From the NCBI GenBank assembly GCA_904501915.1, contig CAJGCV010000030.1, positions 1 to 20,956 on the forward strand: 20,956 nucleotides of DNA, written 5' to 3'. The notes beneath the pieces were generated by a model. It saw only the letters and a program-made list of their open reading frames with translations. It did no database searches and was not told where the DNA came from. A program made the translations under genes and the position numbers. Shown one piece after another: positions 6,082 to 13,788 of the stretch (position 1 is the stretch's first letter; every line of letters starts with the position of its first letter). The stretch comes from an uncultured Akkermansia sp. (lineage in GTDB: Bacteria > Verrucomicrobiota > Verrucomicrobiia > Verrucomicrobiales > Akkermansiaceae).

Positions 6082-7404
6082 ATGAATTTTACGTCCATTG
6101 AATGCAAGATGCAAGACGTGGGGCTTTCCCGCGCAGCTATAGATGCTTTCCGCCATAGCGTGGGGGTGCTCACCTCTGACCAGAGCATGATGATTCCGGA
6201 AACGGAGATTGAACCCGCCCGCGATGTGGCTGATTGGGACGAGCTGGTATGTGCCACGCCGGAGGCAGATGCCGCTCTGCTGGCACAGGCGGTGCTGGTG
6301 AAGCTGAATGGCGGCCTGGGTACCGGCATGGGGCTGCAGAAGGCGAAGAGCTTGCTGGAAATCAAGCCCGGCGTGACTTTCCTGGATACGATTGTGCGCC
6401 AGGTGCAGAGCCTGCGCGAGCGCGCGCAGTACCCGGTGAACCTGTTGCTCATGAACTCCTTTTCCACCAGTGAGGATACCATGGCTCATCTGGCTCAGTA
6501 TGCGGATTTTGCGGATGCTGCCAAGGTGGAAATGCTGCAGAACCGCGTTCCCAAGCTGGTGACGGATACGCTGGCCCCTGTGGAATACCCCGCTAATCCG
6601 GAGTTGGAGTGGTGTCCGCCCGGTCATGGCGATATTTATCCCGCGCTGGTGGGTAGCGGCTGGCTGGATAAACTGCTGGCTGCCGGCGTGAAGTATGCCT
6701 TTGTTTCCAATTCTGATAACCTGGGTGCCCAGCTGGATACCCGTTTCCTGCGCTGGTTTGCCGAGAGCGGTGCTCCCTTTGTGATGGAGGTGACCCGCCG
6801 CACCGAGGCCGATAAGAAGGGCGGACACCTGGCCACCCGTAAGGCTGATGGCCAACCGATTCTGCGCGAGGTGGCCCAGTGCCCGGATGAAGATGTGGAG
6901 GATTTTCAGAATATCGGGAAACACCGCTATTTCAACACGAATAACCTCTGGATTCGTCTGGATGCTTTGAAAAACGTTCTCGATGCCAACGGTGGCGTGC
7001 TGCCCCTGCCGGTTATCTGCAACAGCAAGACGGTGGACCCGCGAGATGCCTCCACCCAGAAGGTCTACCAGCTCGAAACAGCCATGGGTGCCGCCTTGCA
7101 GTGCTTCCCGGGTGCCCGTGCTGTCTGTGTGCCGCGTTCCCGTTTCTTCCCCGTGAAGACATGTTCAGACCTGCTTCTGCTGCGCTCTGATGCCGTGGAA
7201 ATTGATGCTGCCGGTGCCATGAAACTGGCTCCTGAGTGCAAGGGCGTGGCCCCCGTGGTGCTGCTGGACGGCAAGCTGTATAAGCTCGTTGAATCTCTGG
7301 AGACGCTGGGCGTGCCCTCTCTGAAGCACGTGAGCAAGCTCGTGGTCACCAAGCCCCATACCTTTGCTCAGGGAGAAGCACTCTCTGGCGAGGTGATGAT
7401 TTAA
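6082..7404 (+). CDS. UTP--glucose-1-phosphate uridylyltransferase, eukaryotic type
   Basis: A 440-residue enzyme of the UDPGP family (the yeast/human UGP2 type, unrelated in length and motifs to bacterial GalU). It makes UDP-glucose from UTP and glucose-1-phosphate in the cytosol for glycogen, polysaccharide and nucleotide-sugar synthesis. Visible family motifs are the nucleotide-binding loop LNGGLGTGMG (75-84) followed by K87/K89, MNSFSTSEDT (124-133), GHGD (181-184), SNSDNLG (209-215), FNTNNLW (284-290) and FFPVK with K359. The family's N-terminal helical region is short here and the C-terminal beta-helix seems truncated relative to eukaryotic enzymes of about 500 residues. I chose the ATG at 6082 because of the promoter position; ATG 6109 is the alternative. 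The gene is monocistronic: own promoter, strong terminator 20 nt after the stop. Confidence 0.9.
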   Translation: MNFTSIECKMQDVGLSRAAIDAFRHSVGVLTSDQSMMIPETEIEPARDVADWDELVCATPEADAALLAQAVLVKLNGGLGTGMGLQKAKSLLEIKPGVTFLDTIVRQVQSLRERAQYPVNLLLMNSFSTSEDTMAHLAQYADFADAAKVEMLQNRVPKLVTDTLAPVEYPANPELEWCPPGHGDIYPALVGSGWLDKLLAAGVKYAFVSNSDNLGAQLDTRFLRWFAESGAPFVMEVTRRTEADKKGGHLATRKADGQPILREVAQCPDEDVEDFQNIGKHRYFNTNNLWIRLDALKNVLDANGGVLPLPVICNSKTVDPRDASTQKVYQLETAMGAALQCFPGARAVCVPRSRFFPVKTCSDLLLLRSDAVEIDAAGAMKLAPECKGVAPVVLLDGKLYKLVESLETLGVPSLKHVSKLVVTKPHTFAQGEALSGEVMI

Positions 7405-7423
7405 TTCAGAAGAAAAGAAACAA

Positions 7424-7452
7424 AGAGGGCGTGCTTTTCCGGCACGCCCTCT
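7424..7452. terminator. Bidirectional intrinsic terminator
   Basis: Stem AGAGGGCGTGC (7424-7434) pairs perfectly with GCACGCCCTCT (7442-7452) around a 7-nt loop. It sits between two convergent genes. Read on the minus strand it is followed by a T-rich run (TTTGTTTCTTTTC), so it is strongest for the minus-strand operon. On the plus strand the downstream T-run is weak. Confidence 0.85.
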
Positions 7453-7459
7453 TCTGGGT

Positions 7460-7768
7460 TTAGCTGAGGTGTCGGTAGTATAGCCAATCTGCCAGCTTGT
7501 AGGAGGCGTACATCCAAAGCAGCACGATGATGCTTCCGTAGCCACCCCGGCGGTGTCCCTGCATCCACCGCGGAAGCTCGATATCCAGAATCTCCAGTAC
7601 GGTGAGGGCCCCCAGAAAGCTGACGCCGAAAAGGAGGACAGACAGCAGCCCCACGCGCCGTACCTGCTCATCATTGAACAGGCAGAGCAGGGCGGCAAGC
7701 AGGATGAGAAGGCAGATGGTGATTACGATTGCACCACCATGCTGCGACTGGAGGATCAAATCCCGCAT
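7460..7768 (-). CDS. Small membrane protein of unknown function
   Basis: A 102-residue protein with three predicted membrane helices, about residues 12-30 (IVITICLLILLAALLCLF), 39-60 (VGLLSVLLFGVSFLGALTVL) and 78-96. I do not recognise the family. The frame is open further upstream to 7870, but the ATG at 7768 removes an Arg/Pro-rich extension that lies inside the preceding thioesterase gene, and it falls 5 nt after that gene's stop, which suggests translational coupling. The transcript ends at the terminator just downstream. A link to lipid or acyl-CoA metabolism could be guessed from the neighbour only. Confidence 0.65.
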   Translation of the reverse strand: MRDLILQSQHGGAIVITICLLILLAALLCLFNDEQVRRVGLLSVLLFGVSFLGALTVLEILDIELPRWMQGHRRGGYGSIIVLLWMYASYKLADWLYYRHLS

Positions 7769-7773
7769 GGTGC

Positions 7774-8199
7774 TTAATCTGCCAGGTCTTCGGCGGGAGC
7801 AGCGCTGTTGTACCAGGATTCGGGAATGCGCTGGGGCCGCCCCTGCGGCATCTGCACCAGGGCGAGGCACTGGCGCACTTTCACGCAGACTTGCTGCGCG
7901 TCATCGCGGCGGATTTCAAACACACACCAGAAGCGGGATTTCTCTACCTTTTCCACCCAGGCATGCACCTGGATTTTATCGCCCATGAAGGCGGGGCGCT
8001 TGTAGTGCACCTCGTGGCTCACGAGGACAAGGTGCTGATTGGCGCGGATGAGTTCCAGGAATTCGATGCCGATGTGCGGTGCCATCTTGGTGCGGCATTC
8101 CTCGACCCAGCGCAGGTAGGCAAGGTTGTGTACCACGCCGCCGCAGTCGGTGTCGTAGTACATGACATCATAGTTGAGTACAAATTGAGGGTTTTTCAT
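7774..8199 (-). CDS. YbgC/4-hydroxybenzoyl-CoA-type acyl-CoA thioesterase
   Basis: A 141-residue single hotdog-fold protein. The N-terminal motif YYDTDCGGVVHNLAYLRW (from residue 14) is the YbgC/4HBT active-site signature, with D18 as the expected catalytic acid. Such enzymes hydrolyse short or medium acyl-CoA thioesters in the cytosol. The usual length is about 130-150 residues, so the protein is complete. In proteobacteria ybgC sits with tol-pal genes; no tol gene is present here, so that context does not apply. It is probably transcribed with the small membrane protein downstream (5-nt gap), and perhaps from the aminotransferase upstream, although a strong hairpin lies between them. The physiological substrate is not evident. 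Confidence 0.85.
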   Translation of the reverse strand: MKNPQFVLNYDVMYYDTDCGGVVHNLAYLRWVEECRTKMAPHIGIEFLELIRANQHLVLVSHEVHYKRPAFMGDKIQVHAWVEKVEKSRFWCVFEIRRDDAQQVCVKVRQCLALVQMPQGRPQRIPESWYNSAAPAEDLAD

Positions 8200-8217
8200 G
8201 TGGTGGTGGGAAATAGC

Positions 8218-8248
8218 GGGGCGGGAAAACGCATGCGCTTCCCGCCCC
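8218..8248 (-). terminator. Hairpin between aminotransferase and thioesterase genes (terminator or attenuator)
   Basis: GGGGCGGGAA (8218-8227) and TTCCCGCCCC (8239-8248) form a perfect 10-bp stem, and the loop contains the palindrome CGCATGCG. On the minus strand it follows the aminotransferase stop (8276) and is followed only by GCTATTTCCC, a weak T-run. It may be a partial terminator, an mRNA 3'-end stabiliser or a processing site within an operon. Confidence 0.5.
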
Positions 8249-8275
8249 CGGTGTATTTGATTGGAGAGAGAATTT

Positions 8276-9367
8276 TTACTTTGACTTGAGGAAATCTTCC
8301 ACGGCGGAGGTGATTTCCTTCATGTCGTCCATCTGGAGCTCGCCCATGTGGGCAATGCGGAAGGTCTTGTCCTTCAGACCACCGTAGCCGTTGCCCAGCT
8401 GCAGGTTGCGCGGGGCAAGGAAAGCGTTGAGCTCGGGAATGGAAATCATTTCGTCGCAGCCCTTGGGGCGGGAGTCGATAACCGTGAGGGTCTTGGAGAG
8501 GTACTTACGGTTCGGGTAGACGGCAAAGTACTCATCTGCCCAGGCGCGGGTGTAGGCGGCCAGTTCCTCGTGGCGGGCAAAGCGGTTTTCGATGCCTTCT
8601 TCCTCCACAATATGCTGCAGCTGCTTGTCCAGTGCATACATGAGGGAGAGGCAGGGAGTGGAGGTGTACTGGTAGTTCTTCTTGTCGATGAAGTCCCAGA
8701 TGGTGCGCAGGTCGAAGTACAGGCCGCGGTTTTCGACTTCGGCGGTGCGGTCGTAGGCCTTCTTGCTCATGGCGCAGATAGCCAGGCCGGGGGGCAGGGC
8801 AAGAGCTTTCTGGGTGGAGGTGATGAGCACGTCGATACCCAGCTTGTCGGTCTCAATCCTGGAGCCTGCGGCAGAGGAAACAGCGTCCACACACCACACC
8901 ACATCCGGGTACTTCTTCATCACTTCGGCGATTTCCTCTACCGGATTCTGGATGCCGGAGGAGGTTTCGTTGTGAGTGACGGTAAGCAGGTCGTACTTGC
9001 CGGTGGAGAGGGCTGCATCTACCATTTCGGCGGTGGTGGGTTCGCCCATCACACTATCGAACTTATCAGCGGGGATTCCGTTGGTCTTGGCCATCTTGTA
9101 CCACTTGTCGCCGAATGCGCCAATGGAGAATACGGCGGCGCGCTTGGCGGTGCAGGAGCGGATGGCGCCTTCCATGAGACCGGAGCCGGAAGAGGTGGAG
9201 AGCAGGATGCGGTTCTCGGTGAAGAGGACCTTCTGCATGTTGTCCGAAATGCGCTTCTGAATTTCAGATGCCTTCTTGGAGCGGTGCGCAATCATCGGCA
9301 GTGACATTTCCTTGAGAATTTCCTCAGAGACGACGGTAGGACCGGGAATGAACAGTTTGATGGCCAT
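8276..9367 (-). CDS. Class V PLP-dependent aminotransferase (alanine-glyoxylate/serine-pyruvate type)
   Basis: A 363-residue fold-type I PLP enzyme. The start IPGPTVVSEEIL and the following IAHRS are characteristic of the alanine-glyoxylate/serine-pyruvate aminotransferase branch of class V. SSGSG (59-63) is positioned for phosphate binding, D161 in VDAVSS contacts the pyridine nitrogen, and K187 in STQKALALPPG is the expected Schiff-base lysine. It should be cytosolic and move amino groups between alanine, serine or a related donor and glyoxylate, pyruvate or another oxo acid. In organisms without a standard SerC, enzymes of this branch can serve serine synthesis, but sequence alone does not show this. 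No Shine-Dalgarno precedes the ATG. It may head the minus-strand group with the thioesterase and membrane protein. Confidence 0.87.
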   Translation of the reverse strand: MAIKLFIPGPTVVSEEILKEMSLPMIAHRSKKASEIQKRISDNMQKVLFTENRILLSTSSGSGLMEGAIRSCTAKRAAVFSIGAFGDKWYKMAKTNGIPADKFDSVMGEPTTAEMVDAALSTGKYDLLTVTHNETSSGIQNPVEEIAEVMKKYPDVVWCVDAVSSAAGSRIETDKLGIDVLITSTQKALALPPGLAICAMSKKAYDRTAEVENRGLYFDLRTIWDFIDKKNYQYTSTPCLSLMYALDKQLQHIVEEEGIENRFARHEELAAYTRAWADEYFAVYPNRKYLSKTLTVIDSRPKGCDEMISIPELNAFLAPRNLQLGNGYGGLKDKTFRIAHMGELQMDDMKEITSAVEDFLKSK

Positions 9368-9457
9368 AACAGGTGTGTAAGATTGTTTAACCCTGCCATA
9401 CTACCACGCTGCGCGGTGTATGGCGAGCATAAAATGACACCGTGACAAAGAAGAATG

Positions 9458-9486
9458 TTGCATCAGGCGCGTTCTTGCAGTATACT
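9458..9486 (+). promoter_or_regulatory. Sigma70-type promoter of the SurA/PpiC-like gene
   Basis: TTGCAT (9458-9463), a 17-bp spacer, TATACT (9481-9486). The ATG at 9495 begins 8 nt after the -10, so the predicted mRNA starts within about 3 nt of the start codon. Confidence 0.75.
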
Positions 9487-9494
9487 GGCAGCAT

Positions 9495-10496
9495 ATGAAA
9501 CTTGTAAGCCGTTTCGCAACCCTTCTGCTGACCCTGCTGGTAGCCGGTGTGACCCAGGAGGCCACCGCCGCCGTGGTGAACCGCATTGCCGCCACGGTGA
9601 ATGGTCGCCCCATCACCTCCAGCGAGGTGCGTGCCCGCCTGGCTCCGTATTTCCGTGAGCTCATGATGCTTTACCCCCGCCAGGGTCCCCGGTTCAACTC
9701 TGAGCTGGTAGCCGCCAAAAAAGCCGTGCTCAATGACCTCATCGAGCGTGAGCTGGTGCTGAGCGATTTCTCCACCAAGGGCTACATGATTAAGGAAGAC
9801 CAGGTGGACGAGGAAATCAACCGCCGCATTCTTATGCAGTACAACGGCGACCGCAGCGAATTCCTCGATAACCTTCGCAAGAGCGGTATGAACTACACCG
9901 AATACCGCGATTCCGTTAAGAAGGAAATAACCGTTTCCTCCATGCGCGGCATGCGTTATGAACACGGCATCCCCCCCACCCCGGATGAAATCAAGGAGGA
10001 GTACGCCAGGACCAGCTCTGAATACCGCAATATCCTCAAGGACCGCATCACCTACAGCAAGATTTTCATCCCCGCTGTAGACCCGGATGACCCCATGATG
10101 ACCCCGGAAGAACGCTACAAGTTTGCCGTTCGTCTGCGCGAGGATATCGAAGCCGGCAAGATAGCCTTTGCTGAAGCTGCCCGCGAACACTCCCGCGATG
10201 CTCATGCCGAAGATGGCGGTAAGTGGCCGTCCCTCCGTCGCGATGAGCTCTCCGTAGAGTTTGCCAACGTGGTGTTTGCCGCCAATCCCGGGCAGCTCGT
10301 CGGCCCCTTGCTTGACCCCGCCGGCTTCACCATCGTGAAAGTGCATGGCAAGAATCTGGCCGCTGCTCCTGCCCTGAGCAACCCTGACATCAAGCAGAAG
10401 GTAGATGACGCCGTGCGCCGCAAGAAGAGTGAGCGCCGCTACCGCCAGTGGGTGGAACGCCTGCGCGATAAAGCTGTTATCCGCACATTTATCTGA
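9495..10496 (+). CDS. Exported SurA/PpiC-like peptidyl-prolyl isomerase
   Basis: A 333-residue protein with a signal peptide (residues 1-25, hydrophobic LLLTLLVAG then ATA). Residues about 27-165 resemble the SurA N-terminal chaperone domain (VNRIAATVNGRPITSSEV, LIERELVLSDF, EFLDNLRKSGM). Residues about 183-285 fit a parvulin rotamase domain (YSKIFIP, FAEAAREHS, DGGKWP, ANPGQLVGPL, GFTIVKVHGK). It should act in the periplasm as a folding chaperone for envelope and outer-membrane proteins. It has one parvulin domain, whereas E. coli SurA (about 430 residues) has two. The ATG at 9495 is supported by the signal peptide beginning immediately and by the promoter just upstream. It is monocistronic, with its own terminator. 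Confidence 0.85.
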   Translation: MKLVSRFATLLLTLLVAGVTQEATAAVVNRIAATVNGRPITSSEVRARLAPYFRELMMLYPRQGPRFNSELVAAKKAVLNDLIERELVLSDFSTKGYMIKEDQVDEEINRRILMQYNGDRSEFLDNLRKSGMNYTEYRDSVKKEITVSSMRGMRYEHGIPPTPDEIKEEYARTSSEYRNILKDRITYSKIFIPAVDPDDPMMTPEERYKFAVRLREDIEAGKIAFAEAAREHSRDAHAEDGGKWPSLRRDELSVEFANVVFAANPGQLVGPLLDPAGFTIVKVHGKNLAAAPALSNPDIKQKVDDAVRRKKSERRYRQWVERLRDKAVIRTFI

Positions 10497-10520
10497 TTTT
10501 TCTCCTCCAGTCAGTTTCAT

Positions 10521-10555
10521 GAGCCGCCGGCCTTTTTCCCGGCGGCTCTTCTTAT
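10521..10555 (+). terminator. Intrinsic terminator after the SurA/PpiC-like gene
   Basis: GAGCCGCCGG (10521-10530) pairs perfectly with CCGGCGGCTC (10539-10548) around an 8-nt T-rich loop, followed by TTCTTAT. It lies 24 nt after the stop codon. Confidence 0.85.
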
Positions 10556-10603
10556 GCTGGCATTGTGTGTCTTTTGCATGCCGCACGCCATGCCAAAAAC
10601 GGC

Positions 10604-10631
10604 TTGACAATTAAGATGGAAAGCGTAGAAT
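10604..10631 (+). promoter_or_regulatory. Sigma70-type promoter of aspS
   Basis: A consensus TTGACA (10604-10609), a 16-bp spacer and TAGAAT (10626-10631). Transcription from about 10638 gives a leader of about 55 nt. A perfect hairpin, GAACGC-CGCT-GCGTTC (10632-10647), lies across the predicted start point. A second TATAAT at 10670-10675, 17 nt before the ATG, lacks a good -35 but could give a shorter transcript. Confidence 0.75.
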
Positions 10632-10692
10632 GAACGCCGCTGCGTTCTTATCCGGGAGCGTTGTCTGTATATAATTTTCCAATATTTTCATT

Positions 10693-12540
10693 ATGAATAG
10701 TTACCGTACCCATACGTGCGATGAGCTCCGCCCCGCTCATGTAGACCAGGTGGTTACCTTGGTCGGCTGGGTGGACACTGTGCGCGACCACGGCGGTGTG
10801 ATTTTCATCGACCTCCGCGACCGTGCTGGCAAAACCCAGGTTGTTTTCCACCCGGAGATTGACGCGAATCTGGCACAGCAGGCAGAAAGTCTGCGTGTCG
10901 AAACCGTGATTCAGGTGACCGGCAAGGTAGTGCGCCGCCTCAAGACCGATGAGATAGACGCCACCAACCCCGACCTCGCCACGGGCGAGATTGAGGTGGA
11001 GGCCACCAACCTCACCGTGCTCAACCCGGCAGCCGTGCTTCCCTTCCAGCTGGATCGCAACATTGCTAATGAGGACATCCGCCTCAAGTACCGTTTCCTG
11101 GACCTCCGCCGCCCGGCGATGCAGCGCAACATGATTCTGCGCCACCGCATCACCAAGACCATGCGCGACTATCTCGACGAGCAGGGCTTCCTGGAGATTG
11201 AAACCCCGATTCTCTCCAAGAGCACTCCTGAAGGTGCCCGCGACTTCCTGGTGCCCAGCCGTCTGACTCCCGGTGCATTCTACGCTTTGCCCCAGGCTCC
11301 GCAGCAGTACAAGCAGCTCCTCATGGTAGCCGGCATGGAACGCTACTTCCAGGTGGCCCGCTGCTTCCGCGACGAAGACCTGCGCGCTGACCGCCAGCCC
11401 GAGTTCACGCAGATTGATATCGAGGCTTCCTTCATTACTCCCGAGGATATCTACACCTGGATTGAAGACATGCTTAAGCGTGTGTTCAAGGAAAGCGTGG
11501 GCCGCGATATCGTGACTCCGTTCCCCCGCATGACCTGGCACGATGCCATGGATCAGTATGGCTCCGACAAGCCGGAGCGCCGCTTCGAGATGAAAATTAC
11601 GGAATGCTCCGATATCTTCGCCAACAGCGATTTCCGCGTGTTCTCCAGCGCTGTCGCCAGCGGCGGTGTGGTGAAAGCCATTAACGCCAAGGGCTTCAAC
11701 CCCTCTGTTGGTCAGGTGGATTCCCTCACCCAGACCGCCATCGAAGCCGGTGCCAAGGGCCTGGCTTACATCAAGGTGCGCGACGTCAACGACCGCGACG
11801 GCTGGAAGAGCCCCATCACCAAGCGCCTGACCGACGCTGAGATTGATGCCCTCAAGGAACGCCTCAACATTGAAAGCGGCGACTGCATCTTCTTTGCTGC
11901 CGGCGCATGGGAACAGAGCTGCACCATTCTCGGCCGCGTGCGTCTTGCCTGCGCCGATTTCATGGAAATCCTCAAGGACAACGACGAGGTAGACCTCTTC
12001 TGGGTGAACCGCTTCCCGCTCTTCGGCTGGGATGAGGAAGAACAGCGCTTCTGCGCCATTCACCACCCCTTCACCCGCCCTGTGCCCGAGGATGTCGAAA
12101 AAGTGCTTAAGGGTGAAATCTCCACCGACATCTGCGCTGAAGCCTACGACGTCATCTTCAATGGCAACGAACTCGGTGGCGGCTCCATCCGTATCCACGA
12201 AAAGGACCTCCAGGATGCCACCTTCCGCGCCCTGGGCCTCGATGACGCCACCATTCAGGAGCAGTTCGGTCACCTTCTGGCCGCATTCTCCTTCGGCGCA
12301 CCGCCCCATGGCGGTCTCGCCCTGGGTCTGGACCGCGTTGTCATGCTCATCGGCAAGTGCGACTCCATCCGCGAAGTCATCGCCTTCCCGAAGAACAACC
12401 GTGGTGCCGACCTTATGAGCGAATCTCCCGCGCCTGCCGAGCCCAACCAGCTCCGCGATGTGCACATTCAGGTCAAGCTCCCTGAGAAGCTGCGCCAGAA
12501 ACTCGAGGCTGAAAAAGCCGCCGCTGAGCAGCAGGCCTGA
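10693..12540 (+). CDS. aspS: Aspartyl-tRNA synthetase
   Basis: A 615-residue class IIb synthetase that charges tRNA-Asp with aspartate in the cytosol. The order is an N-terminal OB-fold anticodon-binding domain (about 1-110), catalytic motif 2 FRDEDLRADRQPEFTQ, the bacterial GAD insertion domain (about 290-420), and motif 3 GLALGLDRVVML. SKSTPEGARDFLVPSR and FPKNNRGADLM are typical of bacterial AspRS. The length is slightly above the usual 590 because of a charged, Ala-rich C-terminal tail. In the OB domain the sequence RDHGGVIF has His where E. coli has Leu; that His is found in non-discriminating enzymes that also charge tRNA-Asn. Promoter and strong terminator make it monocistronic. Confidence 0.97.
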   Translation: MNSYRTHTCDELRPAHVDQVVTLVGWVDTVRDHGGVIFIDLRDRAGKTQVVFHPEIDANLAQQAESLRVETVIQVTGKVVRRLKTDEIDATNPDLATGEIEVEATNLTVLNPAAVLPFQLDRNIANEDIRLKYRFLDLRRPAMQRNMILRHRITKTMRDYLDEQGFLEIETPILSKSTPEGARDFLVPSRLTPGAFYALPQAPQQYKQLLMVAGMERYFQVARCFRDEDLRADRQPEFTQIDIEASFITPEDIYTWIEDMLKRVFKESVGRDIVTPFPRMTWHDAMDQYGSDKPERRFEMKITECSDIFANSDFRVFSSAVASGGVVKAINAKGFNPSVGQVDSLTQTAIEAGAKGLAYIKVRDVNDRDGWKSPITKRLTDAEIDALKERLNIESGDCIFFAAGAWEQSCTILGRVRLACADFMEILKDNDEVDLFWVNRFPLFGWDEEEQRFCAIHHPFTRPVPEDVEKVLKGEISTDICAEAYDVIFNGNELGGGSIRIHEKDLQDATFRALGLDDATIQEQFGHLLAAFSFGAPPHGGLALGLDRVVMLIGKCDSIREVIAFPKNNRGADLMSESPAPAEPNQLRDVHIQVKLPEKLRQKLEAEKAAAEQQA

Positions 12541-12571
12541 CCCTCGTAGTCATAGCCCCGCTTTTTTCCAT

Positions 12572-12608
12572 CCCCGCCCGCAGGTATCCCCCTCGGGCGG
12601 GGCTTTTT
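12572..12608 (+). terminator. Intrinsic terminator after aspS
   Basis: CCCCGCCCG (12572-12580) and CGGGCGGGG (12594-12602) form a 9-bp GC stem with a 13-nt loop, followed by C and TTTTT (12604-12608). It sits between convergent aspS and the histidine kinase gene. On the minus strand there is no comparable T-run. Confidence 0.85.
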
Positions 12609-12651
12609 GCGGTTTGTTGGAAAATGCTATCCGACTGCGGAGACCCCGGCG

Positions 12652-13788
12652 TCAGGAGGGGAGAAGGCGGATGACGCGGTCAGCGCGGGGCAGGGTGATG
12701 GTGACGGTAGTGCCGGTGCCGGGTTTGGAGGCAAAGCCGAGTGTACCGCCGTGGTCTTTGATGATGCGGCGGACGATGAGGAGCCCCAGACCGTTTCCTT
12801 TGCGCTTGGTTGTGCGGAAAGGTTCGTACATGGAGCCCATGACCTCGTGCGAGATGCCAGTGCCGGTGTCGGAGATGACGATGCGGAGGTCGTTGTCGTT
12901 GTAGGCGGTCTGGATGTAGATTCCGCCGTCATCGCCCGGGATGGACTGGTAGGCGTTGCGGATGAGGTTGTAGAGGGCCTGGAAGAGCTGGGTGGAGTCG
13001 GCAGAGAGTTCGGGGAGGGATTCGCTGAGCTCGAGGTGGACAGAGATGCCGCGCGGGGCGATTTCGGGGTCCAGGGTTTCGATGACCTGCTCAATGAGCG
13101 CGTTGAGGCTGAGCGGTTCTCGCTGCAGACGGGTGGGACGCATGCTTTGCAGGAACTGGTGCAGCAGGGTGTCGAGGCGCTGTGTTTCTCCCAGAGCAGA
13201 TTCGAGCAGGGGGGTGAGCTTGGCTGCATCGGCCTCGGGCAGCTTGGCGAGTTTGCGTTGGAGAAGCTGCAGGTTGAGACCGAGTGAGTTGAGGGGATTG
13301 CCGATTTCGTGTGCCACAGCGCTGGCCATGTAGCTGAGGAGGTTCATCTGCTCGGCTTCGGCATTTTCTTCGCCGCGGGTGTGTTGTTCGGTGTCGTCGC
13401 GGATGAGGAGGAGGTATTCGCTGCCGCCGGCTATGGGGCTCATGTGCAGGTGGTAGTGGCGCGGGGCAGGATAGTTGACCTGCAGGTCGCGTGTGATGGC
13501 GATACCGCTGTTGCGGAGGTCTTCCCAGAGGCAGGTGCCGCCGGTGAGTGTTTCGAAGGGGGTTTTTAATAAATCGCGCAGGGGCCGGGCGTAGATGTCT
13601 GCGGCGGCGCGGTTGGCAAAGCGTGCCTGTCCGCTGGGGTCAAAGAGGATGATGCCGTCGCGCAGAGTGTCGAAGATGTCTTGCAGAAGCCCCTTTTCGG
13701 AGACGAGGCGCATGAAGACGCTGCGAAGCTCTTCCGGGCTGAGGTGGTCGAGTCGCGAGATGAGTTTGTCGAGGGTGTCCTGCTTCAT
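12652..13788 (-). CDS. Soluble PAS-domain sensor histidine kinase (NtrB-like)
   Basis: A 378-residue kinase without membrane segments, so it senses a cytosolic signal or partner. A PAS domain covers about 35-135 (LRDGIILFDPSGQARFANRA). The dimerisation and phosphoacceptor helix has H160 in SAVAHEIGNPLNSLGL. The ATP-binding domain follows, with N278 (NLIRNAY), D307 in DTGTG, YEPFRTTK and GNGLGL (331-336). The set is complete for activity and resembles NtrB/AtoS-type kinases that feed sigma54 response regulators. No response regulator lies in the window, so it is an orphan here. Its ATG overlaps the TGA of the GH31 gene (ATGA at 13785-13788), so it is translationally coupled to the glycosidase. 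Confidence 0.92.
   Translation of the reverse strand: MKQDTLDKLISRLDHLSPEELRSVFMRLVSEKGLLQDIFDTLRDGIILFDPSGQARFANRAAADIYARPLRDLLKTPFETLTGGTCLWEDLRNSGIAITRDLQVNYPAPRHYHLHMSPIAGGSEYLLLIRDDTEQHTRGEENAEAEQMNLLSYMASAVAHEIGNPLNSLGLNLQLLQRKLAKLPEADAAKLTPLLESALGETQRLDTLLHQFLQSMRPTRLQREPLSLNALIEQVIETLDPEIAPRGISVHLELSESLPELSADSTQLFQALYNLIRNAYQSIPGDDGGIYIQTAYNDNDLRIVISDTGTGISHEVMGSMYEPFRTTKRKGNGLGLLIVRRIIKDHGGTLGFASKPGTGTTVTITLPRADRVIRLLPS

Noticed and set aside
7774..8199. Link of the YbgC-like gene to a tol-pal cluster
   Set aside because: The neighbouring small membrane protein does not resemble TolQ or TolR, and no other tol gene is present.
8348..9304. 318-codon glycine/valine-rich open frame antisense to the aminotransferase
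   Set aside because: It is a mirror of the aminotransferase codons; the minus-strand frame carries the PLP motifs.
9387..10610. 407-codon open frame antisense to the SurA/PpiC-like gene
   Set aside because: It spans a promoter and a terminator of the real gene and has no domain.
10648..12465. 605-codon open frame antisense to aspS
   Set aside because: It is a shadow of a GC-rich, strongly conserved gene; the sequence has no recognisable domain and reads as a reflected codon pattern.
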